From Kuschelorhynchus macadamiae (lineage: Eukaryota > Arthropoda > Insecta > Coleoptera > Curculionidae): a stretch of DNA of 64,000 nucleotides. Made by a program: the position numbers and the translations under genes. The notes under the pieces were generated by a model. That model saw only the letters and a program-made list of their open reading frames with translations. It was not told where the DNA came from and made no database searches. The stretch covers positions 62,001-126,000 of the forward strand of contig JAUTXW010000325.1 in the NCBI GenBank assembly GCA_030620095.1, read 5' to 3'. Positions 12,070-25,085 of this stretch are shown in pieces (position 1 is the stretch's first letter; each line of letters opens with the position of its first letter).

Positions 12070-12663
12070 TTTTATTTTAGAAAAAAATTGTTCTGATAAA
12101 TATGTTGACGTTGGTATTATAATTTTTTATGAAAAAATACATAATACGCAGTAATTAAAGCATTTTTCATTAATTTTTGAAAACTTTATGAAGACATTTT
12201 TCTAGGTCGGGCAATGCCCTGGAACAGAATGATGGTTACTGTCTGGCAAACACATTCAAACGATCTGCTCTTCCAATCTTCTCATGGACACATGTTTAAT
12301 AACTGGATTGATCTGGCACATTCATTTATAAGATTTATTGCAAGAAGTAAAAAAAATACTTAAAACTTTCACTATATTAAAGAAACTGATTTGTTTGATT
12401 TACTCTTAAAAAAAATTAACATTTTAATTATTAAGTAGGAATATAATAATACAATTTTTGACAATTTATTATAAATTAGGATTAGATCAGTGTTAAAACT
12501 ACAAAAAAATGCCTATAAAAAAGAAAAATAAATTAAATCACCCAATTTTAAATCATTAAATCGGTTCGTATAAATTGCTAATATTAATGGTCTTATGCTT
12601 ATACTGTCAAGGGCATAGAATTCTCATCATTGAGGAACACCTCTTACATTTCTAAAAATTTTT

Positions 12664-13345
12664 ACTTCCCTCATAAAGAGAAGTATTGTAATCGTGAAAA
12701 AATGTTTTTAAATCTTTACGTTTCAGTGTCCCTAGATGACGAAAAACACGTTTTCTCAATTCCGTCGGTATGTCTGTCTATCTGTCTGTTCGCGGCGTAG
12801 CTACTAATCCGATGACAAATTTTGGTGAAAACTTAAGAGTCATATGGGGATGACCTGGTAACATTTTGTTCAAAATTCAATGAAAAACTAAAATGGTGGC
12901 CTAGTGAAATGTGAAAAAAAATATTACTAAAAAACTTAGTAGTAAATAAGAAAATCAGCTGGTAAAATTTTAGTATGAATCCATTATGACGAAACAAAAT
13001 GGCGGCTTAATAAAATATTTAAAAAATCAACCTGAAAAAATACCTACCGAAATCCGTCGATCCTGGCGGCCTAATAAAATATTTAAAAATCAGCCAGAAA
13101 AACTGTGATATAAAGATAAACTCGTAAAGTTGTGATACGAATTCAAGATAGCGAAACAAAAGGTTTAAAAAATCAACCTAAAAAAAACCTTATTCAACTG
13201 ACTAAATTTTCCAGAAAAATTAAATATGATATAAGGATAAACTGATACGAATTCAACATGACGAAACAAAATGGCTTCACAATTCTTAATAAAAGGAAAG
13301 ATTCATAAGTTCCGGGTAAAGGAAATTCACCAATTTTTTAAAGCT
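12664..13345 (+). repeat. Pal-R dispersed repeat, near full length
   Basis: The copy begins with the hairpin region (acttccctc / agagaagt) and tattgtaatcgtgaaaaaat. Next come a cgtcggtatgtctgtctatc microsatellite-like block and cgcggcgtagct. It then has several units, each containing a form of tacgaattcaagatg and aaaatggcggcctaataaa. It ends with aaaaggaaagattcat and ttccgggtaaagg. There is no open reading frame. The order of parts is the same as in the copies at 27.3 and 37.7 kb. Confidence 0.8.
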
Positions 13346-14809
13346 TAATTGAAGACTGAGCCTTAACATAAAAATAATTAACAAAATATCCTCTTTCTGG
13401 ATACTTGCTAACCCTGAGTGATCGGACACTAACAGGACTCTAACCGCGTGCTAAACAACCGAAAAGAAAACTTTGAAACGGATAATTTTTGGTGTCTGAA
13501 TCCATAATTTCACTTTACTTCAACTAACTTTTGTAAAACCCTTTATTAAAAATTCTGAGGCTTTATCAAACTTTAACAGCATAATTTGTAAAATTAATAA
13601 ACGAAACCTATTAGGTTGTTTTTATCCAAGTATATTTGTTTCTCAGAAAAGTATATACATATTAAATTGGAAAAATACAAATTTAGTCACTGCACGAGAC
13701 AGACATTTGACCTAAATGTCTAAGTAACCTAAAATATTACTTAAAACATTATTTTCAAAAATAAACTCTAAAGACTTTTAAACGTAAAACATTAATAAGC
13801 TTGTGTATACGTACATACAGAACATGAGAATAGCATTGATTCAAAAACAATCAAAAATATTTATTTCTAGAAAATTATACACAAAATAAATAAAAATAAT
13901 AAATGAGAGAGGTATAAACTATTTAAATAAAACTATAAAATATAGATGCTCTTTTGATTAAATTTTTTTAAATATATTCATTTACTTTTAACGCTAAATT
14001 ATAAAAAAAGTGTCAAATTTAAAAGAAATCACTTCTTATTCGGCACATTGTCTTTAAATCCCAATAAGTTTTTTGTCATAAAAAATCAAAAATATCTTTA
14101 AAGTAATAAAATATTATTTACTGTTTCGTCACCCACACTGTGAGGGATTTATATCTTACCTAATACAGAATATCCTGTAGAAGTATTTTGCATAAGCATA
14201 TTTATTGATATTTTTCACGCCACTAAAAATTGTCAATTGTTGGAAGATAATTACTGGATTGCAATATATGCAATAGACTTAGAAAATGCATAATTCCTTT
14301 GTTTGTATTACATAAGAAATAATTACAGACCCACGAATAAACCTACCTTTTGTTTTTCTTAGCGAGGAATGGATTTTTAACATTCGCATGTCATTATAGA
14401 TCATTTCAATATTTCGAATGCAATTCAATTGACCAATCCTGTAATTTTCACATATACTTATTTGTGTGTGTCATATTTTGCTATTTTTCATAATTTAATG
14501 CAGTTCGATAAACTAAACTGCTGTTGAATTAAACTTTTTTAATCGTAATATATTAATTAGAAAATGCCTTATAAGGAATTTTTTCACGGCGCGTTTCGCC
14601 AACACTGGTATATACTACGTACTAATTTTAAAAAGAATTCTACATTTAGTATTAACAATGTCTGTCTAACGTACGGACCCTTATTTAAATTTTATGACCT
14701 AATTATTCTAAGTTACAAAAGCTGAGTTTTTTTTAACTACCATAAACTCTACTAACAATATTTGGAATTTCTAAAAATACTGAGTAAAGGAGAATCTTTA
14801 AGCTCTATT
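13346..14809. other. AT-rich stretch with no recognisable gene
   Basis: Nothing conserved is visible on either strand. Confidence 0.45.
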
Positions 14810-16480
14810 TAATCGTTAAGAAATAAATTTGTATCTTTTAGGTTGTTTTATTTTTAAGCCTTTCAATAAGTTTAATTTAGGGCCTTTACTCTCTACATGA
14901 AGGATCTTAAAATAATTGTTAAACACATGATTCTCTCTGATAATATGGCTTGCTAATGTTGTGTTTATCCGCTTTTTAAAACTTCTACCCGTGCGTCTAT
15001 TTATTCCCTCTACGATTGAGGTATATTTCATTAATAGTTTTGTGCCTTAACTTGTTATTCTTTATTTATTCTATTATTGAAACTGGGTAGCCATTATTAA
15101 CTGCAATTTGTTTATAAATCAAGTTCATCATTAAAAGTTTCTTCCAATAACGGGATGCTAATCAATCTATGGATCATACTGTAAAACGCTGCTAATTTAT
15201 GTTCTAAAGGATGTGAAGACTTGTAATGGATGACAGTATCAGTATGTAGTGGTTTATGGTAAATTTGAAATAAATGTTTATGCAATTCTCTCTCGATTGT
15301 TAAATCTAAGGAGTTAATGGAGCCGTTATCCTCAACCTGTAACGTGAATTTAATATTCCTGTGAAATGAAATGAAAATGAAAAAGTCTAAAATTGTGTAA
15401 TTGTCTGTATGTGTTTGTAAAACATGTAATAGTTTCATCCACATGCCAACACCAATAGACAAATTTATTATTCAATGTATGCTGATGAATCAATTTTTCC
15501 ATGCTATCAATGAAAATCTCTGTGAGTATGGGGCTTAACGGACTTCCCATAATTCAGACCTTCTTTACTATTATATTAAACATTATTGAAATAGAAACAG
15601 TTTTAGTTGAGGCATGTTTTGAGTAACTCTAGAATGTCTTGCATAGTGATGTAATTAACTTTGTTTTTTATTACTAAAGTTTCAACTAAATTTATTGTAT
15701 CGTCAGGGGGGATTCTAGGAAACAAATTTTTTTCATCGAAAGAAACTAGCTTAGCGTTATTAGCTAAGTAAGTGTGAGCAATATTTTTAAATAATTCACC
15801 TGAATTTTTAATACTATATTTCGGGGTAAACTTGAAGTAATATTTTTTTTGTCTATTAAGAGTTTAGAAAGTTTGTATGCAGGTGCTGAAAAATATGATA
15901 CAATTGGTGTTATAGTGTAGTTCTCCTTATGCAATTTAATAGCAAGGAAAGCTTTGGGACTTGAGGGTTCATAATTTTTACTTCAAACTTATCAAAATTT
16001 ATTAGTAAACTAACTTTGATTTGTTTTTGAAATGACTTCGTAGGGTCTTTCTGTAATATTTGGAAACTTCCTGAGCTTATGAATTCTAATGTTTTCGTTA
16101 TATACTAGTGCTCATCCATAGCTATGACTGTTTGTTTTATATTGAATAGATTTAACGACTCTATGTTCATTATTAAAAGTTACAGCGAATTTCAAAAATT
16201 CTGTTCTAATTAGGTCAGTACACTGGTGTTTCGTATCCATATTTATGAGGGAGATCTTTTAATGCTAGTTCGGTTTCAACACCTAATAATTCAGACTGAT
16301 TAATATCAAAACTGTTACATATGTTATATTTGAAACCCTTTTCTGATAATTTAATTGCGTTAGATGTGAATTAGTGTTAGAAAGGTTTACAAATCAAAGA
16401 ATTTGTGTTCTGAATAATTATTGGAAAGTGTAGGTACATTTCTTGTTTCATTACGAATAAGAGAATTAAGGTTTATTTTG
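14810..16480 (-). mobile_element. Decayed Penelope-like element (reverse transcriptase + GIY-YIG-type endonuclease tail)
   Basis: Read from high to low coordinates, the N-terminal block (about 16400-16250) gives LSEKGFKYNI, as in Penelope proteins. Further on are KFTPKYSIKNSGELF (about 15830) and LVSFDEKNLFPRIPPDD (about 15740). The frame at 15550-15350 opens with MGSPLSPILTEIFIDSMEKL, the hallmark RT block. The catalytic YVDD position reads HVDE. Next come FQIYHKPLHTDTVIHYKSS and KLAAFYSMIHRL (15460-15150), diagnostic for this superfamily. The frame at 15031-14816 (RRTGRSFKKR, HIIRENH, KGPKLNLLKGLKI) is the end of the endonuclease. The stretch that should join RT to endonuclease is deleted, and many stops and frameshifts are present. 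Confidence 0.9.
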
Positions 16481-18461
16481 CTTGACATATTTTTGTGGAT
16501 AATTTCCTAAACATGGGTGCGGGTTGAGCAATCTATTATAATGAATTCTATTCTATTCTATAGTTTTCCTTCACTTTCCGACCAATTTTGAATTATATTC
16601 CTGACATTCCCTATTTCCAGGATTTTCCTGAAATGTGGGAACCCTGGATTTATTAAAGAGATTTTACCTATTTTTAAATACCCTCATGAAGAAACTTTCC
16701 TTTTATTCAGATTATATAACAATTGTTATTCACAGTTATTGCACAAATAAGTATATACGTATAAGTATAAACACGTGTTATCTGGGTGTGGTGGAATTAG
16801 TAAAGTTCCGATTTGTTTTTATTAGTTTAATTTATTTTATATATATTTAGGTTTTTGTTATTTTTTTATGTTTTATATTGCATGCCGAAATGCAACGGTT
16901 TTAAAAAAAACACTTTAAGAATGCGCAATAAGAATTTATGATATTTTGTATGTATATATGTTTAAATAAATATTTTGGTTGGATTTTAATTTTTGTTGTT
17001 TTAGTACTACATCAAATTTCAAAAATTATATTCTGTGCGTGTGGAAGAGTATAAAAAACAAGTAAAGAAAAAAAACACATGACCAAATAAAATAATAAAT
17101 ATAAATTAAATAAAATTAAAAATAGAAGAAAAAAACTGAAATAATCAATTCTTGTTACATCGATTGTCATATACAAGGTGTTAATTAATTGATGCCCATA
17201 TGAAGAGAAGCTTCTTATCAAAATAGAAAAAAAATTACTTTTATTTTCTTGAGAGCTTTAAACGTTTCCTGTAAAATTTGTCTTTTGGCGTTTACGTTGT
17301 TACAAAATATTATCTGGGAGCTAACAAACTGAATTACACAAACTATACAAAACAATTCAAAAATGTTAGTACATATTTAATATTTTAATAAAAAAAAATT
17401 TATAGAGAATCGCTATTGTAAAAAATATTCTTCTTTTCAACGCGGTTCGATGGCAACATACAGATAACATCACCTTTAGCAGGAAATCCAACTATATCAG
17501 GAATGTTAGAAATGCTAATAAATATTTCGATGCACCAGATGGTGAACTAGTTACGAGATAGAGAAAATTGATTAGCGGCAAAATTTTGTACTTATCCATA
17601 TGTGGCACAGAATCCTATAGGTAAAAAAAAATAATTTTTATCTTAGAGATTTTTTTTTCAAAAACAGCTTCACTTATTTATTAATAAATATTATTATTAG
17701 TATGTTTTCCATCTTTTGTTTTATAAGAGACTCTAGCAGCGTTTTTCTTCCTAGACTGAAGAACATTTTCGTTGTCCGAAATACAAAAAAAATCTCTTTT
17801 CAAAACATTTTAGAGGCAGCCAAATTAGATTCAGGTCCAACTAGGTACAGGTAAAGTTCTTTTTGTAACGGTAATTTAACGAACATGGAGCAAAACAAAT
17901 GGTTGAAATCACATTTAAATAAATTAATAATATATGAATTTTAAAATATTTAAACTAAAAGTCAAAACTCATAGTTCAGGCAATCGTATAAAATATCTAT
18001 ATAAAAATTCTGGAATCATTAAAAATTACAGCGTTCCTTTAAACAATTGTTGAATGAAAATAGATAGAACGTTGAAGCTATTGCTGTTCAATCTCAAAAT
18101 CTTCACAAACTGCTAGTTTGAATAATAATTATCACAACTTCTTAAGTTCTAAAAATAGTTTTATTTAACCAGATGTTAATTTTTGTTTTGCCAGCCAAAT
18201 ATTCCCAGGAAACCAGAAAAAACTTTAGTAGTTCCGTCGTCCTGACTAATTTGCATGGACATCCAGCGTAAAGTGGCAATCTCCTCTTTTTCAGATAAAC
18301 AAACATTTTTAAAAAAATTGAAGATAGCTATTCGCTATATGAAAATGCTTTTTAAAAATCACTACAACGATGTCATTTACTGACATCTTTATCATGGTGA
18401 TTAATAAAACGTTTTGTTTCTAAATAATTATATGATTAGTTTCACAATATGGTTAATACAT
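16481..18461. other. AT-rich stretch with no recognisable gene
   Basis: Short frames only. A tacaaggtgttaattaa motif near 17172 weakly resembles a mariner-type terminus but has no partner that I can find. Confidence 0.4.
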
Positions 18462-19262
18462 TTACCATTCCGGAATTTTGTGACCTAAAATTATATCATA
18501 AAATAAGGAATACTTCACTTTGCTTAAAAATATATTCAAATATAGGTTATTCCAAACAGTACCAAAGCTTTCACGGCTAGAGCCAATTAAAGGATCATGA
18601 TTCTTGCGTTTAGAGCGTGTCAAATTGGAACTACTTTCCGACGTTTTGCTTGCGACTGCGTGAGACATTTTCAGCATGTGCTCACCAACGCGTGACTCAC
18701 TATGATGATTAGTTTCCACGCATGATGTAGCAAGCCCGCGTCTCTATTGAAATTTTCAGCGTGCTTGAAAATGTCAATTAATTCTCTAATTTTCCGTTTA
18801 TAATAACCCGAGACTGATGCAAGAACCTTGGTATCTTATACATTAATCACGTGTCCTGTTATCTAGTAGACACAGACCGTCCAGTTTGACCTATATACAC
18901 TTTACCGCAGGAACAAGGAATTTTATAAAGTCCTGATTGCAAACGAGTTACATTTTTCGGTGTCCTTAAGCATTGCCCAGTGTTTTTGCGTGTATTAAAG
19001 ACTGTGCGTATGTTAAATCTTCACAGAATTCTTGCAATTTTTTCTGTGATACCCTGGATAAAAGATAAAACTGCACTTTGATGGTTGTGTATCCAGTACT
19101 GGTTTAGGTCTGGGATTATTATATCTGATCCAAGGCCTAATATTTTCAGTGCAATATCTGTTTGATTTTAAAGCTTCAGTCAGTTTTCCTGTTTCGTTGG
19201 GAATTGAATTATAACATTATATAACATCTTCTATGTCACTGAGGCTGTTCTTTCTGCGGCTG
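18462..19262 (-). mobile_element. Penelope-like element, C-terminal half (RT thumb and GIY-YIG endonuclease)
   Basis: The minus strand from 19262 downward encodes, with breaks, FIQGITEKIARIL, NIRTVFNTRK, GLYKIPCSCGKVYIGQTGRS and, lower down, SSNLTRSKRKNHD. The CxCG...YIGQTGR block is the GIY-YIG endonuclease of Penelope-like elements, and the preceding blocks are the linker between RT and endonuclease. An in-frame stop follows the GIY-YIG block. The element lies head to head with the plus-strand N-terminal fragment at 19300, and about 60 bases at 19205-19262 are an inverted copy of 19300-19360. The 18560-18720 tail resembles 59950-60145. Confidence 0.85.
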
Positions 19263-19299
19263 ACTGAAATACCTCGCGGCTCTACAACCCTAACTTGTC

Positions 19300-19960
19300 G
19301 GCCGCATAAAGAACAGCGATAAAGAGCATCAGTGACAAAAAAGATGTTATAATTCTACCTGTAGATAAACCAAATGGAACGGTGGTCATGGATAAGAACA
19401 ACTACGTAGAGAAAATAGAAACACTAAGTCAGGATGACAACTATAGGACAATACGAACGGATCCAACTAAGAAAACTGAAAGCAGAATTTGCAACCTCAT
19501 TAGTGCTTTGGATTTGCCAGAACTAGAGAAGAACAAATTGAAGCCAAGCGGTTCGAAGATTTTTCGATCTTACGGATTACCAAAAATACATAAAGCCAAT
19601 GCACCGTTACGTCCTATCGTCAGTGCAATAAGTTCGCTCTCTTACGAAATAGGTAAATATTTAGCCAATATCTTAAACCCCTTTACAGGCAATCTAATTC
19701 TTATATCAAAAATTTTAAAAATTTCGTAAAAAAGCTTAAAGATGTTACATTAGATACCGGTAATATTTTAGTCAGTTTTGATGTTGAATCCCTGTATACA
19801 AACAAATGTGCCTATTGACGATTGAATTTCTATAATTTCTGAAATATTTCAACCTACAAATTTTAATCCAATCTTAACTGAATTGATAAGAGAATGCTTA
19901 ACGTCTACATATTTCATTTTTCAAGGGACCGATTAATGGTATTCTTGTTGTGAGGTTGGT
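19300..19960 (+). mobile_element. Penelope-like element, N-terminal RT half
   Basis: An open frame at 19382-19729 reads VVMDKNNYVEKI, then SYGLPKIHKANAPLRPIVSA and GKYLANILNPFTGN. These are the N-terminal and first RT blocks of Penelope-like proteins; the LPKIHK and LRPIVS pair is diagnostic. The frame continues with shifts as VSFDVESLYTN (about 19770-19800), the RT block holding the first catalytic aspartate. It decays before the MGSPLSP and YVDD blocks. With the oppositely oriented C-terminal half on its left, it forms an inverted head-to-head structure. Confidence 0.9.
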
Positions 19961-20304
19961 GTAACGTGAAACAAAAATATATTAACATTATTTCTCCCAA
20001 CGAAATTCAGGAATCAACAGTATAATTCAATGTCGGTCATGGTATTAGACAGCGGACTAGTTGTTTCTATAATTCCATTTGTGAAAAACTTAAAATTTTA
20101 ATTCGGTTTTTGAAGTGCTGTTTCGCCCCGCTTAGAGGAACCACATATGTATAAAGGAAAAAATCGCTTTTATATAAAAAAAGGAAAACAAAATGATCGT
20201 GTTTTACATTCTTTTAAAAACGCTAATCATTACGGAAATAACAAAAATATCCCCTAGGACTACCGTATATAGTGGAAAACCTTTAATTAACCACATTAAA
20301 ATTT

Positions 20305-20308
<4 letters not shown>

Positions 20309-20360
<52 letters not shown>
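20309..20360. repeat. (TA)n microsatellite
   Basis: Uninterrupted TA dinucleotides of about 52 bases. Confidence 0.95.
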
Positions 20361-20363
<3 letters not shown>

Positions 20364-21495
20364 TGGTTTTTTTTTTGGCTGCTTCAGGGAAATTATGAGT
20401 GAAAAATCTCCTTTGAGGATTGCTTGATATCTTTCTGATACCACATACAGGGTTCATTTAATGAGTTGTTGATGAAAATAGGTTTAACGTGAACGATAGT
20501 ATGTTTAACGTTTAATTTATATTTGTTTCGGTAAATTCAATTAAGCTAATTAAAGAAGTTGAGATAGTTAGTCTTAACTCCTGCATCCATGCAGTCACAG
20601 ATTTAATGGGCTTGTAAGACTAATTCTAAACGCATAAAAAATAATGAATTAAATAATTACAAAAGAACTCTTTAATACTACCTTAAACTTCTAGGCATTT
20701 TATATTAACTCTTTCCTGCGTTAGAATAACAGTTCTCATAAAAATATGCATTTTTATGTTTATTCTGTAGTAATAATGCAATAAAATGTCATGCGGACTA
20801 ATGATATAACCATATTTCTTGCCTCGTTGAACATACCCCGCTTCAAACGTCTAATAAATTGAAGAGATTTACGTTTATATGGAATGTTTACTGTAAAATA
20901 AATAGACCCAATAATAAAGTAATACCGAGCCGGCCGAATCGAAATTTATACCCCGTGTACTGTACTAGGACATTAACCATATGGCTATTGTCTTCATAAA
21001 TTACGAAATACTAACCCATAGCCGTGCAAACATTTCCAAATTGTAAAGAATCACGATTTTATGGTTTTACTACGATAATCATTCTTAGATAACCATCACT
21101 GATAAATCAAAAGGTATTGTTAGTTTAGCAACAAATATTGTTTAAACATTATTAAATAAATATAGAGAGAATAGAGATAATTGCAATGCAATTGAGGCGG
21201 AAGAAGAAACGAAGGTACAGGTCCCATTTTCGACTCTTTTGAGGGGTATCTCGCTTATTTTTAATGATAGATGGTGGGTTGACAGACCACATAAGAGTGT
21301 GAATGTCAAAAATGATTCTAAACGTCAGTTAAATTTATTACGTGATTAAAAGTTTTGTGCAACTAAACATGCCGCTAACAGATTTTTCATAGCCCTCTTG
21401 GTATTTGAGAGTTATTTTGAAAGACAAGGTCAAAATCAATATTTTTAATAATTATCATTATTCGAATTCACTATTGAAAACAAAATCCATGTAAG

Positions 21496-21558
<63 letters not shown>

Positions 21559-22030
21559 ATTATACTTCATATTACGAATTACTTTAATATTCGACCGTTA
21601 TTTTTCACCAATAACAAAAATACAAAATCGTCAATTAAGGAGAAATACTCACAATGGTAAGATTGTGACCACGGATCAGCTCGCTGTCTTCGTCTGTTTC
21701 ATCATAAAGCAAGGGACAAAATTTGGGACATTGTTATTGTTAAGGCATGTCAAATTTTTACATGCTATGTCAATAATATTGGTGACGATATTAATGGTTG
21801 ACGCGTAAGCACATGCTGGATAACATAATAAAATAGACACTAGAAATGCGCGGGAAAACTTATCAAATTTAAAGTTATTCGTAGACTATTCTAGAGATTT
21901 AATACTTTAATTCAATAATTCAATTATTTTTGTTACTTTGTTACTTATATACAACTAAACAAGAATTACATACGTTACAAAAACTAAGATTAAAAAAAAC
22001 AAAAGGAAATAACACAATTAAAAACGAATG
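20361..22030. other. AT-rich stretch with no recognisable gene; second (TA)n at 21502-21555
   Basis: The only structure that I see is an uninterrupted TA microsatellite of about 54 bases at 21502-21555. No conserved coding block is visible. Confidence 0.5.
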
Positions 22031-22038
22031 AAGCGATT

Positions 22039-22835
22039 TTAAATATGGTTTTCAAAATGTAGGCCATTTTCCCGAATGCAATACTGGCCATTTTCTCGAA
22101 TGCAATACTGGCTCATTTTCGTTATTTTTTTAATGACAATTAAAAGAATCATAGGCCTCCTTTGAATACTTTGATATGTTAACTCGATTGCTTCACGAAG
22201 TTCCGCTACAGACTCATACCGTGTTTTGTACATTTTGTTTTGTATAAAACCTCATAAAAAGAAATCCTTTGGTACCTAGCCATCTTTGAAGGAAGCTATC
22301 ATCTAGAAGTCGTTTTAAAAGCCCAGAATTGTAGCTTAGAGGGCCATCTTGCTAAAGGTAATAGCATTGTTATGGGTAAGTGTAATATTTTCTAGTTATA
22401 GTCCTGGAATAACTTCCTCAAGGATTACCAAGTACCTAAAGTCTATCAACATAATCACATTATGTCATAATCGGTTACCTTTATTTAAAAGTGCATTGCT
22501 CTCATAATTACTTTTGTTTACATGCTGCAAGGCCATCTTTATAGATCCTGTTGATCATGCGCCTTCCCAAAATAAAACACGCAACCCCGAAGCGCTCTTG
22601 TTATGCCGTTTCAAAAATTAAATGGTGATATTATGTAAATGAATCGTGTTGTGATAATTAAAATTCCCGCACTTGAAAAATAGCATCTGTCCGACTAGAT
22701 AAGAAATCTGCCAAAAGATTCGTTGGTACGGATTTGCTGTAAACGCCAAAACAATGGTCGCCGCTGGGCATGGCCAGGGTGCAAATGGATTTTGGATTAT
22801 ACTTAACATCAAAGTTTCATAACTTTGCATCACAT
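22039..22835 (-). pseudogene. Degenerate Tc1/mariner-like transposase
   Basis: The minus-strand frame 22233-22039 reads YESVAELREAIELTYQSIQR, then a CIRENG...HFENHI ending. This is the C-terminal helix and CI..NG.HFE tail of insect mariner-like transposases. Upstream (22833-22618) the frame holds a degraded FLADFL and F..CGNFNYHN segment, which fits the DEA.F...G..N.HN region near the first catalytic aspartate. Bases 22250-22600 between them are broken by frameshifts. A 24-base tandem duplication inside the tail repeats the residues QYCIRENG. No functional protein could be made. Confidence 0.65.
22064..22111. repeat. 24-bp tandem duplication inside transposase remnant
   Basis: The unit ccattttcccgaatgcaata (plus ctgg) is repeated immediately with one substitution. 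It duplicates eight codons of the transposase C-terminus in frame. Confidence 0.95.
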
Positions 22836-22969
22836 ATTTACTTTTCTTTCTTAGTAAATTCGTAATTTGAATAATTAATAGTTATAAAAACATCTATCGC
22901 CAAAGATCTGAAGGTCGTTCACGAAAAGTGTTAAGGTCCTTTCTGACAAAGAATGGCATACACATTGTG

Positions 22970-23795
22970 TCCCGAAATTAAGGGTTAATATTTCTACAGA
23001 GTAACGTATGTCATAAAAGAATACTAAAATATGGAAATGTATATCGAAAATTGCTTCATTTGATGAGCTCCTCTAAAATTAATTTTTAAACGCTGAATCG
23101 AATCCTGAAGTAAAAAATATCAATACTAAATCAGGGACGTCCCGACTGGGAAGGGGAGATGGAAAAGATGCTACTAACATTTTTCTGCGTAGATTTTTTT
23201 GAATTTCAAATTATAAAAATGTAGGATGTTCTAAAAAAGAACAGTACTCATGTATTTATTCATGATGATAACATCTTTTTCGAGAAAAATGCTTGCGTTA
23301 AAAATTAAATGTATTTCGGGTTCAGTAAATAATTAAATAATGTCGTTTTTACTTGCAACTGAAAACTATATATTTAATTCCATGTAAGACAGTTTGCAAA
23401 TCATTTTTCTCGAAAACGGTGTATCCTATTGAATTAAACCAAGAGTTTTTTCCTTTTCTAGAAAACCTTATGCTTTTAAAACTTGGAATTGTAAAGTGAA
23501 ATAAATCTAAGCAGAAAAAAGTTAGACCGACTTCTCCCTCTATCCTCCCATTCTTAACACCCCTGATTTAGTACTTATTTTAAGATTCGACTCAACGTAC
23601 AAAAGTTATCAAAATTCCCACATTTCATAATCTAGTCTTTAAACGTTTTGACAGCTGATTCTCGGGACTGCAGCCCCAAAATGAAGCAATTTTCAATATA
23701 TGTTTACATGACATATTAATCTTCTTTTATGACATAGATTACTCTGTAAAAATAATAACCCTTTATTTCAACCTTTTCTTACACAAGGTTTCTAG
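22970..23795. mobile_element. Long inverted-repeat (foldback) element of about 0.8 kb
   Basis: The left arm (about 22977-23200) and right arm (about 23500-23772) are imperfect reverse complements. Matching blocks from the outside inward are: agggttaatatttctacaga with tctgtaaaaataataaccct; tatgtcataaaagaa with ttcttttatgacata; gaaaattgcttcattt with aatgaagcaattttc; and tactaaatcaggg with ccctgatttagta. The arms continue inward to a pair around tttttctgcgtag and cagaaaaaagttag. The centre (about 23210-23490) has no gene. This is a non-autonomous DNA transposon or foldback. Confidence 0.75.
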
Positions 23796-25070
23796 TTTGC
23801 TTTTATTAGATGTTCCATAAGGTAATGATATTTGTAAAGTAGCGTTGTTTTTCGGATATATTGCTCCCGATAGCTCTGTACTGATACTGACCAAAACCAA
23901 TCTGATCCTTCAATAGTCTTGGTAGATCTTCATATACAAAAGTGTGGCTATTCCTGATCTAAATGATGATAACCTTGGAGAAAAAACATAATATCCTTTG
24001 TTGAATTAATCCTAAATTATTTTTTTTTTATTTACTAATAAAAATAAGTATGAAAATTTATAAATGAAGTTATAGATAATAAACAACAACAACAACAAAC
24101 TTTTTCTTCTATTTTTTTTTCGATCCTGGCAAGGATCAGTATAAAAATCTTGTTAAAAAAATGTAAATTTTTTTGTAGCAATGTGGTCACAATACAACAA
24201 TAAGTTAGTGACACTGATAATAGCTTTATTTCTTAGGATTTAACAACATTGGTAAATTAAGAATGTGTCACACTACAGTTAAGGTAATTAGTCCTTTTTT
24301 TCGATTTATTTTACCAAATGTTCCTTATCCGTGCATTAAACCGCGGTACATGAAATATAGACCAAAGAATCTCCAAATGCTCTACTAACGGTACCCTCGG
24401 TATTCTCTTTAACAAAATCAACAATATAGTATTACTATTTTCTTTTTTTATTATAGTAAATGCTACGTAAGATATGGTAAGCGTCTTTACTTCGACAAAG
24501 AGATAAAATGGTTCTTTCGTGAAAAAACTTTTACAGAAGGTTTTGTAATGAAATCTGTAATGTACTCTAAATTAGTCAGGCAAACTTTAAAGCAATAATT
24601 CGTTAGGTTCTAGCAGAAGTCTTATTAAAGGTAATACGTTCATAAGATGCATCATAAGGAAGAATAATGCTTTGCTCTGGCATAATGGTGATATAAATCC
24701 GCAGGGTTTTTATGTTATAAAATACGTTTGCGGTTGGGAGACGAAAATTTAGATGCATAATATTTTTGCCGTATTTAAAAAAAATGTAAATTAAGAACTT
24801 TTTTTGTATTTACGTTTACACACATGTTTAACTTACTACAATAAAAGGTACTCTAGTCAAAAGCAGTGTTATCGTGCGGGTCATACGATTTATCAACGAA
24901 AACTTATTAAGTTTGTTTTTCTTTTATTACGTGTAATCATATCCTCCGCATAAAATCCGGAAGATGAATTAGATAGACCTATGATATTTTCATATGAAAA
25001 AATAGGATAAACATATAAATAACATCAGTTGCAAAAATCTTTGAGCAATGTCACTTCAAAGTCAGATTGA
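23796..25070. other. No recognisable gene
   Basis: AT-rich sequence with a short AAC tract near 24085-24099. No conserved coding block on either strand. Confidence 0.45.
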
Positions 25071-25085
25071 CAAGTCAGTAACAAA

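Noticed and set aside
3591..13345. GTCTGTCTG tracts considered as independent microsatellites
   Set aside because: They recur at the same position inside each Pal-R copy and are part of that repeat.
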